Assembly: GCF_036492835.1 (NCBI RefSeq)
Contig: NZ_AP025318.1
Coordinates: forward strand, 62,001 to 126,000
DNA: 64,000 nucleotides
Direction of reading: 5' to 3'
From: Fulvitalea axinellae
Lineage (GTDB): Bacteria > Bacteroidota > Bacteroidia > Cytophagales > Cyclobacteriaceae
Part shown: positions 9,137-17,314 of the stretch, piece after piece
How positions within the stretch are numbered: the first letter of the stretch is position 1
How the letters are laid out: each line of letters starts with the position of its first letter
Position numbers and translations under genes: made by a program
The notes under the pieces: generated by a model
Told to the model about the DNA's origin: nothing
Databases searched by the model: none
What the model saw: the letters and a program-made list of their open reading frames with translations, nothing else

Positions 9137-9940
9137 ATGAAACCGAGATTGGACGGCCAAGTGGCCTTGGTTACAGGAGCGAATTCGGGAATCGGTAAAG
9201 CCGTGGCTATGGCTATGGCCAAGGCCGGAGCCAAAGTGGGCATAAACTACGTGGTAAACGAGGAAGCCACGCAGGCAATGATCGATGAGATCAAAGAATC
9301 CGGCGGAGAAGCCATAGCCTTAAAAGCTGACGTAAGTGACGAAGGCGAGGTAAAAGCCATGTTTGCGAAGCTATTCGAAGCGTTCGGAACCATCGATATT
9401 CTGGTAAACAATGCGGGACTACAGCGCGACGCCAAGTTCTGGGAAATGTCGGTAGGACATTGGAAGAAGGTTATCGACGTGAATCTTACAGGTCAATTCC
9501 TTTGCGCTCGCGAGGCCGTAAACGAATTTATTCGAAGGGGAATCGTGGAGTCGGTTTCCACTGCTTCAGGAAAGATTATCTGCATGAGTTCCGTACACGA
9601 TGTGATTCCGTGGGCGGGTCACGCCAACTACGCGGCTTCCAAAGGCGGAGTAAAACTTTTGATGCAAAGTATGGCGCAAGAGTTGGCGCCATACAAAATC
9701 AGGGTCAACAGTATTGGACCCGGTGCGATAAAAACGCCGATCAACAAAGATGCTTGGAACACTCCGGAAGCGGAAGAATCTTTGCTTACGCTTATCCCAT
9801 ACAAAAGAGTCGGTGAGCCTTCGGACATAGGAAAAGCGGCGGTATGGCTAGCTTCAGATGAGTCTGACTATGTCAATGGCGCCACACTCTACGTAGATGG
9901 AGGCATGACGCTTTATCCCGGTTTCGCTACAGGTGGTTGA
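9137..9940 (+). CDS. short-chain dehydrogenase, glucose 1-dehydrogenase-like
   Basis: Classical SDR, 267 residues, NAD(P)-dependent. Motifs: TGANSGIG nucleotide-binding loop (13-20), NNAG (91-94), catalytic Ser151/152 in MSSVHD, Tyr165 and Lys169 (YAASK). The MSSVH segment and the C-terminal NGATLYVDGGMTLYPGF closely resemble bacterial glucose 1-dehydrogenases, which oxidise glucose to gluconolactone, so this is the best-supported substrate class. It sits 19 bp after the GMC gene and about 170 bp before a GH63-like glucosidase gene that could supply free glucose. Confidence 0.92.
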   Translation: MKPRLDGQVALVTGANSGIGKAVAMAMAKAGAKVGINYVVNEEATQAMIDEIKESGGEAIALKADVSDEGEVKAMFAKLFEAFGTIDILVNNAGLQRDAKFWEMSVGHWKKVIDVNLTGQFLCAREAVNEFIRRGIVESVSTASGKIICMSSVHDVIPWAGHANYAASKGGVKLLMQSMAQELAPYKIRVNSIGPGAIKTPINKDAWNTPEAEESLLTLIPYKRVGEPSDIGKAAVWLASDESDYVNGATLYVDGGMTLYPGFATGG

Positions 9941-9960
9941 TTAGAAAAAGAGATTAACAG

Positions 9961-10017
9961 GTGCGAGTGTCCAGCTCGTTACACGTTGGTGCTGGAGCTC
10001 CCGGCTCCAAGCACCAA
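9961..10017. repeat. intergenic inverted repeat, possible dispersed element
   Basis: Strong imperfect hairpin: TTGGTGCTGGAGC at 9986-9998 pairs with GCTCC-A-AGCACCAA at 10004-10017, with one bulged base and a 5-nt loop. It is preceded by a second small dyad (CGAG at 9964-9967, CTCG at 9975-9978). There is no T-run. It lies between the SDR and glucosidase genes and looks more like a REP-type intergenic element than a terminator. Confidence 0.55.
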
Positions 10018-10110
10018 TTTTGACATTCACAGTATGTTAGGGAAAATGGTTCGGAAGCAAGACTCTTTTCCTTTAAAGCCAAAAGACCGCATCCTTTTAC
10101 TCCATAAATC

Positions 10111-12762
10111 ATGGGCAAAAACGCTGAAGAACATCGTCTGGAAGAGCATTACAACAAGGAAAATCCGTGGCTGAAATGGGGTCCCTACCTGAGCGAGCGT
10201 CAATGGGGTACCGTACGCGAGGACTATAGCAAAGACGGCGACGCCTGGAACTATTTCCCGCACGATCATGCCCGAAAGAGAACCTATCGTTGGGGTGAGG
10301 ACGGCATAGCCGGAATTTCCGATGATTGGCAACGCATTTGCTTTTCGGTTGCGCTATGGAATGGCAAGGACAATATACTGAAAGAACGGCTTTTCGGTCT
10401 GACGGGCGAGCAAGGAAACCACGGCGAAGACGTAAAGGAGCTGTATTATTATCTGGACAATACGCCTTCCCACGCCTACATGAAGTATCTGTACAAGTAC
10501 CCTCATGCGACGTTTCCCTATGATGATCTTTTGAAAGTAAATAGGGAACGTGGGAAAACCGAGCCGGAGTACGAGTTGCTGGATACGGGAGTGTTCGAAG
10601 GGAACAGATATTTTGATGTCTTGGTCGAATACGCCAAATCCGATGTTGAAGATATATGCGTGCGTATTACCGTAAGCAATAGGGCCAAGGAAAAGGCGTA
10701 TGTCGCGGTTTTGCCCACTTTGCTGATGCGCAACCTTTGGGCTTTTGGTATGCAAAAGGAGAAATCGGTTATAAGCCTTGAGAAAAAGACTGGGGCTTAT
10801 GGTGCCGTATCCATTGATCAACCTGACCTGGGTAAATATCATATGTACTATGATACTCCTGATAGACATCTTTTCACTGATAACGAGACCAATAAAAAGG
10901 ATCTGTACGGACAAAAAGGCGGGACTCCATTTACAAAAGACGCTTTTCATAAAGCTGTTGTAGGGAATGACTATAAATTCCTAGAGAAAAAGGAAGACGG
11001 ATCAAAATTCTCTCCCCTCTACGAAAAAGAACTGGAAGGTGGCGAGAGTTTCGTCATCAAGTTAAGGCTGTGTAAAAAGAAAAAACGTTCGGCGCCGTTC
11101 AAAGATTTCGAAGATGTTTTTAGTAATCGGATCAAGGAGGCTGATGAGTTTTACAAAAAACTGGAAAAGGGAAAAGACCCCGAACTTTCCATGATTCAGC
11201 GCCAGGCGTTTGCCGGCATGTTATGGAGTAAGCAGTACTTTAATATCGATATCGAGCATTGGCTTGATGGGGATGAAGGGCAACCCCGGCCACCGGAAGA
11301 AAGGTTAACCGGCAGGAACTCTGGTTGGCGGACACTGAATAATGAGGATATCATATCCATGCCCGACAAGTGGGAATATCCATGGTACGCTGCTTGGGAT
11401 TTGGCCTTCCACTGCTTGCCGATCGCTCTGATTGATCCTCGTTTTGCTAAGGATCAGCTGATTCTGATAATGAGGGAATGGTATATGGCGCCGAATGGTC
11501 AGATACCGGCCTATGAGTGGAATTTTAGCGATGTAAATCCACCTGTACATGCTTGGGCTGCGTTAAAGGTCTTCGAAATAGAGCGGGATACCCACGGCAA
11601 GGCCGACATTGATTTTCTGAAGAGAGTATTTCAGAAGCTGATGCTCAACTTCACGTGGTGGGTGAACCGAAAAGACTCCCATGGCAAAAACGTGTTTGAG
11701 GGAGGCTTCCTTGGCTTGGATAATATCGGAGTGTTTGACAGGAGTAAAGATTTGCCGCATGGCGGAAAACTGGAACAGGCAGACGGAACTAGTTGGATGG
11801 GGCTTTTCTCATTGTATATGATGAAGATGGCGATCATTATCTGCAAAGAGGACGACACCTTTGAGGATGTGGCCACCAAGTTCTTCGAGCATTTTGTCTA
11901 TATCTCCGAGGCAATCAATCGTTCCGATCACGAATGGGTAGGGGCCTGGGATAGCGACGACGGATTCTTTTATGATGTTCTACAGCTTCCTCATGAAGAG
12001 TATATTCCTATCAAGGTTCGGTCATTGGTTGGGCTAAGTCCGTTGTTTGCGGTTACGTCAGTAACGCATGAGACGCTCCGAAAAATTCCGGACTTTATGG
12101 TCCGTTTGGAGTGGTTTTACGGATACAGGCGCAAGCTTAATAAGTATCTCGTACTTGAAAAATTCGGACCGGATGAGGACCTGTTATTCTCATTGGTCAA
12201 TGAGGCCCGGCTGAAAAAGTTGATTACCGCGCTTTTGGATGAGGACGAGTTTCTTGGGAAAGGGGGAATCCGTTCTCTTTCCAAAATCCATAAAGACGGC
12301 TATCATATCAATATCAACGGTGAAGATTTTGGTATCTCATACCAACCCGGCGAATCTGACTCTTATCTCTTTGGCGGGAATTCCAATTGGCGTGGCCCCG
12401 TATGGATGCCTATGAATTACTTGCTGATTCATTCTTTACGGGAATACCATAAATACTACGGCGATAACTTCAAAGTTGAATATCCGACTCGATCAGGTGT
12501 GTATTTGACCTTGGACCAGGTAGCTGACGAGCTTTCAAGGCGTTTGATACGGATTTTCCGCAAAGACGCTGACGGTAACAGGCCTGTACACGATAAGCAA
12601 GCGATTTATCGTGATCCGCATTTCGAGAACTTGATTCTATATCCTGAATATTTTCACGGAGATACGGGCCGGGCTGTAGGCGCAAGCCACCAAACGGGGT
12701 GGACGGGTTTGGTGGCCTCACTGATACATGAATGCGGTTGGGAAAATAACCGCCGTAAATAA
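10111..12762 (+). CDS. GH63/MGH1-like glucosidase family protein
   Basis: Large cytoplasmic protein, 883 residues, of the bacterial glucosidase group related to glycoside hydrolase family 63 and mannosylglycerate hydrolases (alpha/alpha-toroid fold). Supporting segments are the N-terminal WGPYLSERQWGTVREDYS, the central WYAAWDLAFHCLPIALIDP, the PAYEWNFSDVNPPVHAWA stretch and the C-terminal SNWRGPVWMPMNYLL and GDTGRAVGASHQTGWTGLV, all typical of the group. No signal peptide is visible. Family members release glucose or related sugars from alpha-linked glycosides or compatible solutes; the substrate here is unknown. It probably works with the glucose-dehydrogenase-like SDR upstream. Confidence 0.88.
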   Translation: MGKNAEEHRLEEHYNKENPWLKWGPYLSERQWGTVREDYSKDGDAWNYFPHDHARKRTYRWGEDGIAGISDDWQRICFSVALWNGKDNILKERLFGLTGEQGNHGEDVKELYYYLDNTPSHAYMKYLYKYPHATFPYDDLLKVNRERGKTEPEYELLDTGVFEGNRYFDVLVEYAKSDVEDICVRITVSNRAKEKAYVAVLPTLLMRNLWAFGMQKEKSVISLEKKTGAYGAVSIDQPDLGKYHMYYDTPDRHLFTDNETNKKDLYGQKGGTPFTKDAFHKAVVGNDYKFLEKKEDGSKFSPLYEKELEGGESFVIKLRLCKKKKRSAPFKDFEDVFSNRIKEADEFYKKLEKGKDPELSMIQRQAFAGMLWSKQYFNIDIEHWLDGDEGQPRPPEERLTGRNSGWRTLNNEDIISMPDKWEYPWYAAWDLAFHCLPIALIDPRFAKDQLILIMREWYMAPNGQIPAYEWNFSDVNPPVHAWAALKVFEIERDTHGKADIDFLKRVFQKLMLNFTWWVNRKDSHGKNVFEGGFLGLDNIGVFDRSKDLPHGGKLEQADGTSWMGLFSLYMMKMAIIICKEDDTFEDVATKFFEHFVYISEAINRSDHEWVGAWDSDDGFFYDVLQLPHEEYIPIKVRSLVGLSPLFAVTSVTHETLRKIPDFMVRLEWFYGYRRKLNKYLVLEKFGPDEDLLFSLVNEARLKKLITALLDEDEFLGKGGIRSLSKIHKDGYHININGEDFGISYQPGESDSYLFGGNSNWRGPVWMPMNYLLIHSLREYHKYYGDNFKVEYPTRSGVYLTLDQVADELSRRLIRIFRKDADGNRPVHDKQAIYRDPHFENLILYPEYFHGDTGRAVGASHQTGWTGLVASLIHECGWENNRRK

Positions 12763-12786
12763 TGAACTGAACCTAGACCTTTGACT

Positions 12787-13830
12787 CTATATTAAAGTGA
12801 TTCTTGATTGCCCGGGGGCTACGACTTCTCCGATAATAGAGGCTTCGTCATGTATTCCGGAAGCGTGCAAGTCGCTTAGTAGGTCATGCGCTTTTTCGGA
12901 TGGAATGGAGATCAAGAGACCTCCGGAAGTTTGCGGATCACAGCAGAGCATCTTGAGGTTGTAATCCAGTTCCGGGCCAAATTCCGTATCTGATTTGACG
13001 TAGTCCAAATTGCGGAAAGCGGCGCCGGGAATGCATCCGTCATCATAGAGCTCGTAGGCACCGGGTAAAAACGAGATTTCCTCAGTGAGGATTATTAGCG
13101 AGACATCGCTGGCTTTGGCTATTTCTCGGGCGTGCCCCAGAAGGCCGAATCCCGTGACGTCGGTGGCGGCTTTGGCTCCGTGTTTGGCCATTATTTCCGC
13201 CCCCTTTTTGTTGAGCAGTTTCATTTGTTCCAAAGCTCTCTTATAGTCCGATTCTTTCGCCAATTCCTCGCGGTGTCCGGCGATTAACGCCCCGATTCCC
13301 AGAGGCTTAGTTAAGATCAGTGCATCACCGACTTGGGCCTTGGCGTTGGTAATGAGTTTGTCTGGCTGGACCGTGCCGACTACCGCCAAACCGAATTTTG
13401 GGGGATGGTCGTCGATGGTATGCCCGCCTACCGTCAATGCGCCGGCTTCGCTTACTTTGTCATGCCCGCCTTGCAGGATTTCGGCGAATGCTTCCACGGG
13501 AAGTTTGTCGGCGCTGAACATCATGATATTCAAGGCCATAATCGGTGTGCCGCCCATGGCGTAGACATCACTGAGCGCATTGGCGGCGGCAATTTGTCCG
13601 AATTCGAAAGGATCCGAGCAAACGGGCGGGAAAAAGTCGGTGGTGTAGATTAGTGCGGTGTCGTCGTTGAGTTTGTAAACTCCGGCGTCGTCATGCGTAT
13701 CGATATCTACCAATAATCGCTCGTCGGAGGATTTCGGTAACTTCGACAAGATTTCGGCGAGTTGGGTTGGGGAGAGTTTGGCCGAACATCCGCCGTATTC
13801 TACGGTTTTGAGTAAATCTATTTTTTCCAT
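12787..13830 (-). CDS. selD: selenide, water dikinase (selenophosphate synthase)
   Basis: Makes selenophosphate from selenide and ATP, the active selenium donor for tRNA 2-selenouridine and selenocysteine. The 347-residue protein has the SelD N-terminus with catalytic Cys15 and Lys18 (GGCSAK), so this is the cysteine rather than the selenocysteine form. Other SelD motifs are DDAGVY, the TTDFFPPVCSDPFEFGQIAA stretch, NALSDVYAMGG and TDVTGFGLLGHA. It is last in a minus-strand cluster with mnmH, yedF, the desulfurase/selenocysteine lyase and the DUF3343 gene, 29 bp after the last. It converges on the glucosidase gene with only 24 bp between. Confidence 0.97.
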   Translation of the reverse strand: MEKIDLLKTVEYGGCSAKLSPTQLAEILSKLPKSSDERLLVDIDTHDDAGVYKLNDDTALIYTTDFFPPVCSDPFEFGQIAAANALSDVYAMGGTPIMALNIMMFSADKLPVEAFAEILQGGHDKVSEAGALTVGGHTIDDHPPKFGLAVVGTVQPDKLITNAKAQVGDALILTKPLGIGALIAGHREELAKESDYKRALEQMKLLNKKGAEIMAKHGAKAATDVTGFGLLGHAREIAKASDVSLIILTEEISFLPGAYELYDDGCIPGAAFRNLDYVKSDTEFGPELDYNLKMLCCDPQTSGGLLISIPSEKAHDLLSDLHASGIHDEASIIGEVVAPGQSRITLI

Positions 13831-13859
13831 TTGCTTATTTCTGAATCAGTGTTGTCGGA

Positions 13860-14081
13860 CTAAAGGGCTACACACGAACATTCGAACCCTACTTGGCGAA
13901 GGTTTTCTAATTGCGCTTCGTTAGCCGGCTTGTTTACCTCAAGGCACATTCCACATTCCGACGAGATACGGGAAGGGACGGGCATCACTTTGCAAGCAAT
14001 CTGCTTTTCCCTGAAGTACTTTTCCGCTTTTATGACTTGACGGATATTTTTGAATAAGATAAAATATCTTTTGGAGCTCAT
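13860..14081 (-). CDS. DUF3343 domain protein, selenium-cluster partner
   Basis: Small cytoplasmic protein, 73 residues, matching DUF3343. It carries conserved cysteines in SSECGMCLEV (Cys43 and Cys46) and a C-terminal Cys pair (ECSCV). DUF3343 genes are repeatedly found next to selD, yedF and cysteine desulfurases, and a role as a selenium carrier or delivery protein has been proposed from that context; there is no direct evidence here. It sits between the desulfurase gene (43 bp upstream) and selD (29 bp downstream). Confidence 0.85.
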   Translation of the reverse strand: MSSKRYFILFKNIRQVIKAEKYFREKQIACKVMPVPSRISSECGMCLEVNKPANEAQLENLRQVGFECSCVAL

Positions 14082-14124
14082 GCGGATTGCTTTTGGGTGA
14101 AAATCGGTTCGGTTCTCTGACTTG

Positions 14125-15249
14125 TTATTTCTCGATTCGCTTTAATGCGTCGAGCAAATAGGCCAAGTCGTCCGGGCGATGGTATGGGGACAATGAGACC
14201 CGGCAAGTGCCCTGCGGGAATGTGCCCAGAAAGCGGTGAGCCATCGGCGCGCAATGTAGTCCGGAGCGGGTTTCGATGCCAAAATCGTGATATAGGCGAG
14301 CGTTAAGTTCGGATACGTCTATCGAACGATGGCGTAGGGAGAATGTCTCGCCTTGATCCAGAAGTGATTTTGCCCGATAGATTTCGTATTGCGGTAGGTC
14401 CTCGATTTCTTCAAGCAACTTACGGAAGTCATCCGGCGTATGCTCAGGCTCGGGACGGTTTTGAAGAGCTCCAAGCAATCCGAAAATCCCGGCAACGTTT
14501 GGCGTGCCCGCCTCGAATTTGTCCGGAGCGAAGGCCGGCATATCAAGGCTGTCGCTTTGGCTTCCTGTTCCGCCGAAGAGCAGAGGCTCGGGCAAATCGG
14601 AATGGCGGGCGAAGAAACCCCCGGTTCCCGTCGGACCGAGCAGGCTTTTGTGCCCGGTAAATATTACGTAGTCCAACTCCCACTCGTCGGTTTTGACGGG
14701 GGAATTACCGAGCGATTGCGAAGCGTCCACCAATATCGGAGTCTCGCCGATGGCTTTTTTGATTTCCCGAAGGGGCTGGATAACGCCGTTTACATTACTT
14801 TGATGATTGACAACTACCAGAGCGGTGTCTTTCCCGATCAGGTCCAGTTTATCAAGCTGAATTTTTCCGTCTGAACCGGCGGGTAATTCACGGAGCTGGA
14901 TCCGCCTTTTTTTTCTCAAATATTCCAACGGACGCATAATTGCGTTGTGTTCCATCGGACTATGCCAGACGGTACCCTTCAAGTTCAGGCCTCGAAGCAG
15001 GAGGTTTGAGGCGTGTGTGGCGTTATGGGCGAAGCTCACGCATTCGGGTGTTTCGGTGCCGAGCGCATCGGCCAAGGCGTCGCGGCAGGCTTCCACTTCG
15101 GCGCTTACCCGAAAGGCGCGCCCATGGGCTGAACGCCCGTAGGTTCCTCCCGTTTCCGTGAGATATTCGGTAATGGCCGAGGCCACGGCTACGGGTTTGG
15201 GAAAGCTGGTGGCTGCGTTGTCGAAGTACGTGAGTGCGTTTTTTTTCAT
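14125..15249 (-). CDS. cysteine desulfurase / selenocysteine lyase-like class V aminotransferase
   Basis: PLP enzyme of the NifS/CsdA type, 374 residues from the ATG at 15249. It likely mobilises selenium (or sulfur) from selenocysteine or cysteine for SelD. The PLP lysine is about residue 201 in FTGHKSLLGPTGTGG; the catalytic cysteine lies in RSGLHCAPMAH near the C-terminus; the N-terminus YFDNAATSFPKP is characteristic. The ATG shares one base with the yedF stop codon (TGATG), which implies translational coupling. A TTG at 15252 is a less likely start. Being inside a selenium cluster, selenium delivery is the favoured role over Fe-S assembly. Confidence 0.93.
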   Translation of the reverse strand: MKKNALTYFDNAATSFPKPVAVASAITEYLTETGGTYGRSAHGRAFRVSAEVEACRDALADALGTETPECVSFAHNATHASNLLLRGLNLKGTVWHSPMEHNAIMRPLEYLRKKRRIQLRELPAGSDGKIQLDKLDLIGKDTALVVVNHQSNVNGVIQPLREIKKAIGETPILVDASQSLGNSPVKTDEWELDYVIFTGHKSLLGPTGTGGFFARHSDLPEPLLFGGTGSQSDSLDMPAFAPDKFEAGTPNVAGIFGLLGALQNRPEPEHTPDDFRKLLEEIEDLPQYEIYRAKSLLDQGETFSLRHRSIDVSELNARLYHDFGIETRSGLHCAPMAHRFLGTFPQGTCRVSLSPYHRPDDLAYLLDALKRIEK

Positions 15250-15848
15250 CAAGGGTAAACGATATGTCCCGTTTTGGCCAACAGCTCGGCGATGACGTAC
15301 ATATTGGAAATGCGTCCGCAGGCGATGTCGGATTTTATCTCGTAATAGTCCACGCAGGCGCCGCAGAGAATGATATCAACGCCTTTTTGGGAAAGTTCAG
15401 CGAGCCCTTCGGAGGCTCCCGAATCTTTTCGGGCCAGTAAAACGCCGGCGTTGTAAAGCACGATGGCTTCGGGAAGTTTGTCGATTTCGGCCAAGGCGTT
15501 AATGTACCCTTTTATCAATATTTCGCCCAACGCGTCATCGCCATGGCCCATTTTGTCGTTTTTCAAGACTACGGTGTAGGCGCTGTTGGATGGAGCGCAA
15601 ACCGCTTCGGGCTCAGGTTTTTCGCTCGCTTTTTCGGGCTTTCTGGCCTCGATGGCCGTGTAGCCTTCCCGCTCTATCGACTTTGGCGATGCGTTATGGT
15701 CGGCCAAAAAAGAGTTCAGGTTTTCGCAAGCCACGGCGTTGTCTACCCATACTTCGAATATTTCGCTGTCAGCCAGCGTTTTCCATAGCCTTTTGGCCAT
15801 AATCATGGGTTGGGGGCACCGTTTTCCCCGGGCGTCAACAACTTTCAT
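15249..15848 (-). CDS. yedF: YedF-family selenium-metabolism sulfurtransferase-like protein
   Basis: 199-residue cytoplasmic protein with two parts: an N-terminal TusA-like domain with the CPxP motif (Cys11 in RGKRCPQP) and a C-terminal DsrE-like domain with further cysteines in DIILCGACVDYYEI. This two-domain form is the selenium-metabolism YedF family, found with selD; it is thought to carry or protect activated selenium. It overlaps the downstream desulfurase start codon by one base and follows mnmH after an 87- to 88-bp gap. Confidence 0.92.
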   Translation of the reverse strand: MKVVDARGKRCPQPMIMAKRLWKTLADSEIFEVWVDNAVACENLNSFLADHNASPKSIEREGYTAIEARKPEKASEKPEPEAVCAPSNSAYTVVLKNDKMGHGDDALGEILIKGYINALAEIDKLPEAIVLYNAGVLLARKDSGASEGLAELSQKGVDIILCGACVDYYEIKSDIACGRISNMYVIAELLAKTGHIVYP

Positions 15849-15935
15849 ATTTTCTGTTGTTTGAAAAATATTCTTATAGAAAAAGGACCCGATTCTGATT
15901 GTCCAATATCGTCAGGATTTTTCAGAATGAAATCC

Positions 15936-16949
15936 TTATCGTTTTGAAGCCTCTCTGATTTTTTCGATAACGTTTTCCAAAGGTTCTTCCGTTATGTGCA
16001 CCGAGCGGGAATCGTTTGTCTGGGTCGAATGGCGATACGCTTTGTCGTAATATGACAAGGCCATATTGGCGACAAACTCAAAATCGTCAGCTTCGAGAGC
16101 TTGGATTGCCTTGTTAAGGTTTGCGCTACCGAGTTTCTTCCCGATTTTCTTTAAAGAAGTTTCGAGCTTTTCTTTCGGAAAACAAGCGTAATCCTTTACC
16201 AATCGCTGTACCCGTGCAGATTTTTCAACATCAAGATACACCCGTGGCGCTTGTCGCATTTGGGCGAAGAACTCTTCGGGAATAAAAACGCTTCCTACGG
16301 TCCGGCTTTCGTCCTCAAGCCAGATTGTCTTGTCTGTCGGAATGCTTTGAATTAGTTCGGCCAAATCGTTGGAAAACTGTTCGCAGGTGGGCTGTTTCTC
16401 CATGCCCAACGATCCGAACGCAGAACCCCGGTGGTTGGCCATTTTCTCCAAGTCGATGATCGTGTCACCTTGTTCTTCCATGGCGTGGAGCAATTCCGTT
16501 TTACCGCTGCCGGTCATTCCGCTGAGCACCACGTAATTTCTTTCTTCCCCAAAAATCTTCAGGCAACGGTTGCGGTAAGCTTTGTAACCGCCTTCCAACA
16601 AAACGCAGGGGATACCGGCGGTTTGGAATAGCCAAGCCATACTTCCGCTCCGCATGCCGCCTCGCCAACAGTGGACGGCCAGAGGCGTGTCGTTTTGGGC
16701 AAGTTTTCGGGCTTCCCGCACAAAACCGGCCATCTTCGGCCCTACAATCTCCAACCCGCGATCGATGGCGGGCTGTTGGCCCTTTTGCTTGTATATGGTT
16801 CCTACCACGGCGCGTTCCTTGTCCGTGAAAATGGGCAGGTTTACGGCTCCCGGCATATGGCCTTTGGCGTATTCGCCCGGTGACCGCACATCGACGATCG
16901 CACCGGAGGAGCCTAAGCGTAGGAATTCTTCAACATCGACTTTCTTCAT
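15936..16949 (-). CDS. mnmH: tRNA 2-selenouridine synthase (SelU/YbbB)
   Basis: Replaces sulfur by selenium at the wobble 2-thiouridine of certain tRNAs, through a geranylated intermediate, using selenophosphate. The 337-residue protein has an N-terminal rhodanese domain with the conserved Cys94 in HCWRGGMRSGS and a C-terminal P-loop domain with Walker A GMTGSGKT (144-151). The ATG at 16949 is preferred: it aligns with the family N-terminus and has GGGG five bases upstream; an upstream GTG at 16979 is possible. First gene of the minus-strand selenium cluster, divergent from glnS. Confidence 0.95.
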   Translation of the reverse strand: MKKVDVEEFLRLGSSGAIVDVRSPGEYAKGHMPGAVNLPIFTDKERAVVGTIYKQKGQQPAIDRGLEIVGPKMAGFVREARKLAQNDTPLAVHCWRGGMRSGSMAWLFQTAGIPCVLLEGGYKAYRNRCLKIFGEERNYVVLSGMTGSGKTELLHAMEEQGDTIIDLEKMANHRGSAFGSLGMEKQPTCEQFSNDLAELIQSIPTDKTIWLEDESRTVGSVFIPEEFFAQMRQAPRVYLDVEKSARVQRLVKDYACFPKEKLETSLKKIGKKLGSANLNKAIQALEADDFEFVANMALSYYDKAYRHSTQTNDSRSVHITEEPLENVIEKIREASKR

Positions 16950-17187
16950 CACCCCAGTTGCAAAAATGTAACGGGACACCTTCTAGTCCCGCAAACGACA
17001 AAATTAAAAAAGAGCCCTCAGGAATCATCATTCGCAGTGGCAAAATCATGGAATCAAGTTTTGATAAGCAAGAACGAATATATTTTTCCATCTTTTATTC
17101 CTGAGAGGGGTGGGGTGGCTTCGGACTTACGGGCCAGCGTGATTTTGTTTGCGCAAAGCCGGAATTCAATTTGGGCGGGGGTTTAGG
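16950..17187. other. intergenic region between divergent mnmH and glnS
   Basis: No gene is seen. It should hold the mnmH promoter on the minus strand, but I could not pick a convincing TAnnTTTG box. The sequence TCAGGAAT near 17019 recurs inverted as ATTCCTGA near 17098, far apart, so a structural role is doubtful. Confidence 0.3.
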
Positions 17188-17214
17188 TTGATGAATAGAA
17201 AAATATTATTTTTG
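17188..17214 (+). promoter_or_regulatory. putative glnS promoter
   Basis: A TATTTTTG sequence at 17207-17214 matches the Bacteroidetes -7 consensus TAnnTTTG; a TTG at 17188-17190 is a possible -33 element with a 16-bp gap, slightly shorter than usual. Transcription would start near 17221 and give a leader of about 95 nt. Confidence 0.4.
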
Positions 17215-17314
17215 CCCGCTCACAGTGGAGCGCCGTTTGATGTTTTTGCGCAAGTGAAAAACTTTTGCGAAAGCAGAAAGTAGTTCCGCTAGGCGATGAA
17301 TTAACCCCTGTCAT

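Noticed and set aside
12787-16949. selenocysteine use in SelD
   Set aside because: The active-site position reads Cys15 with no in-frame TGA, so no recoding is needed.
16979-16979. GTG start for mnmH at 16979
   Set aside because: The ATG at 16949 aligns with the family N-terminus and has a better upstream GGGG.
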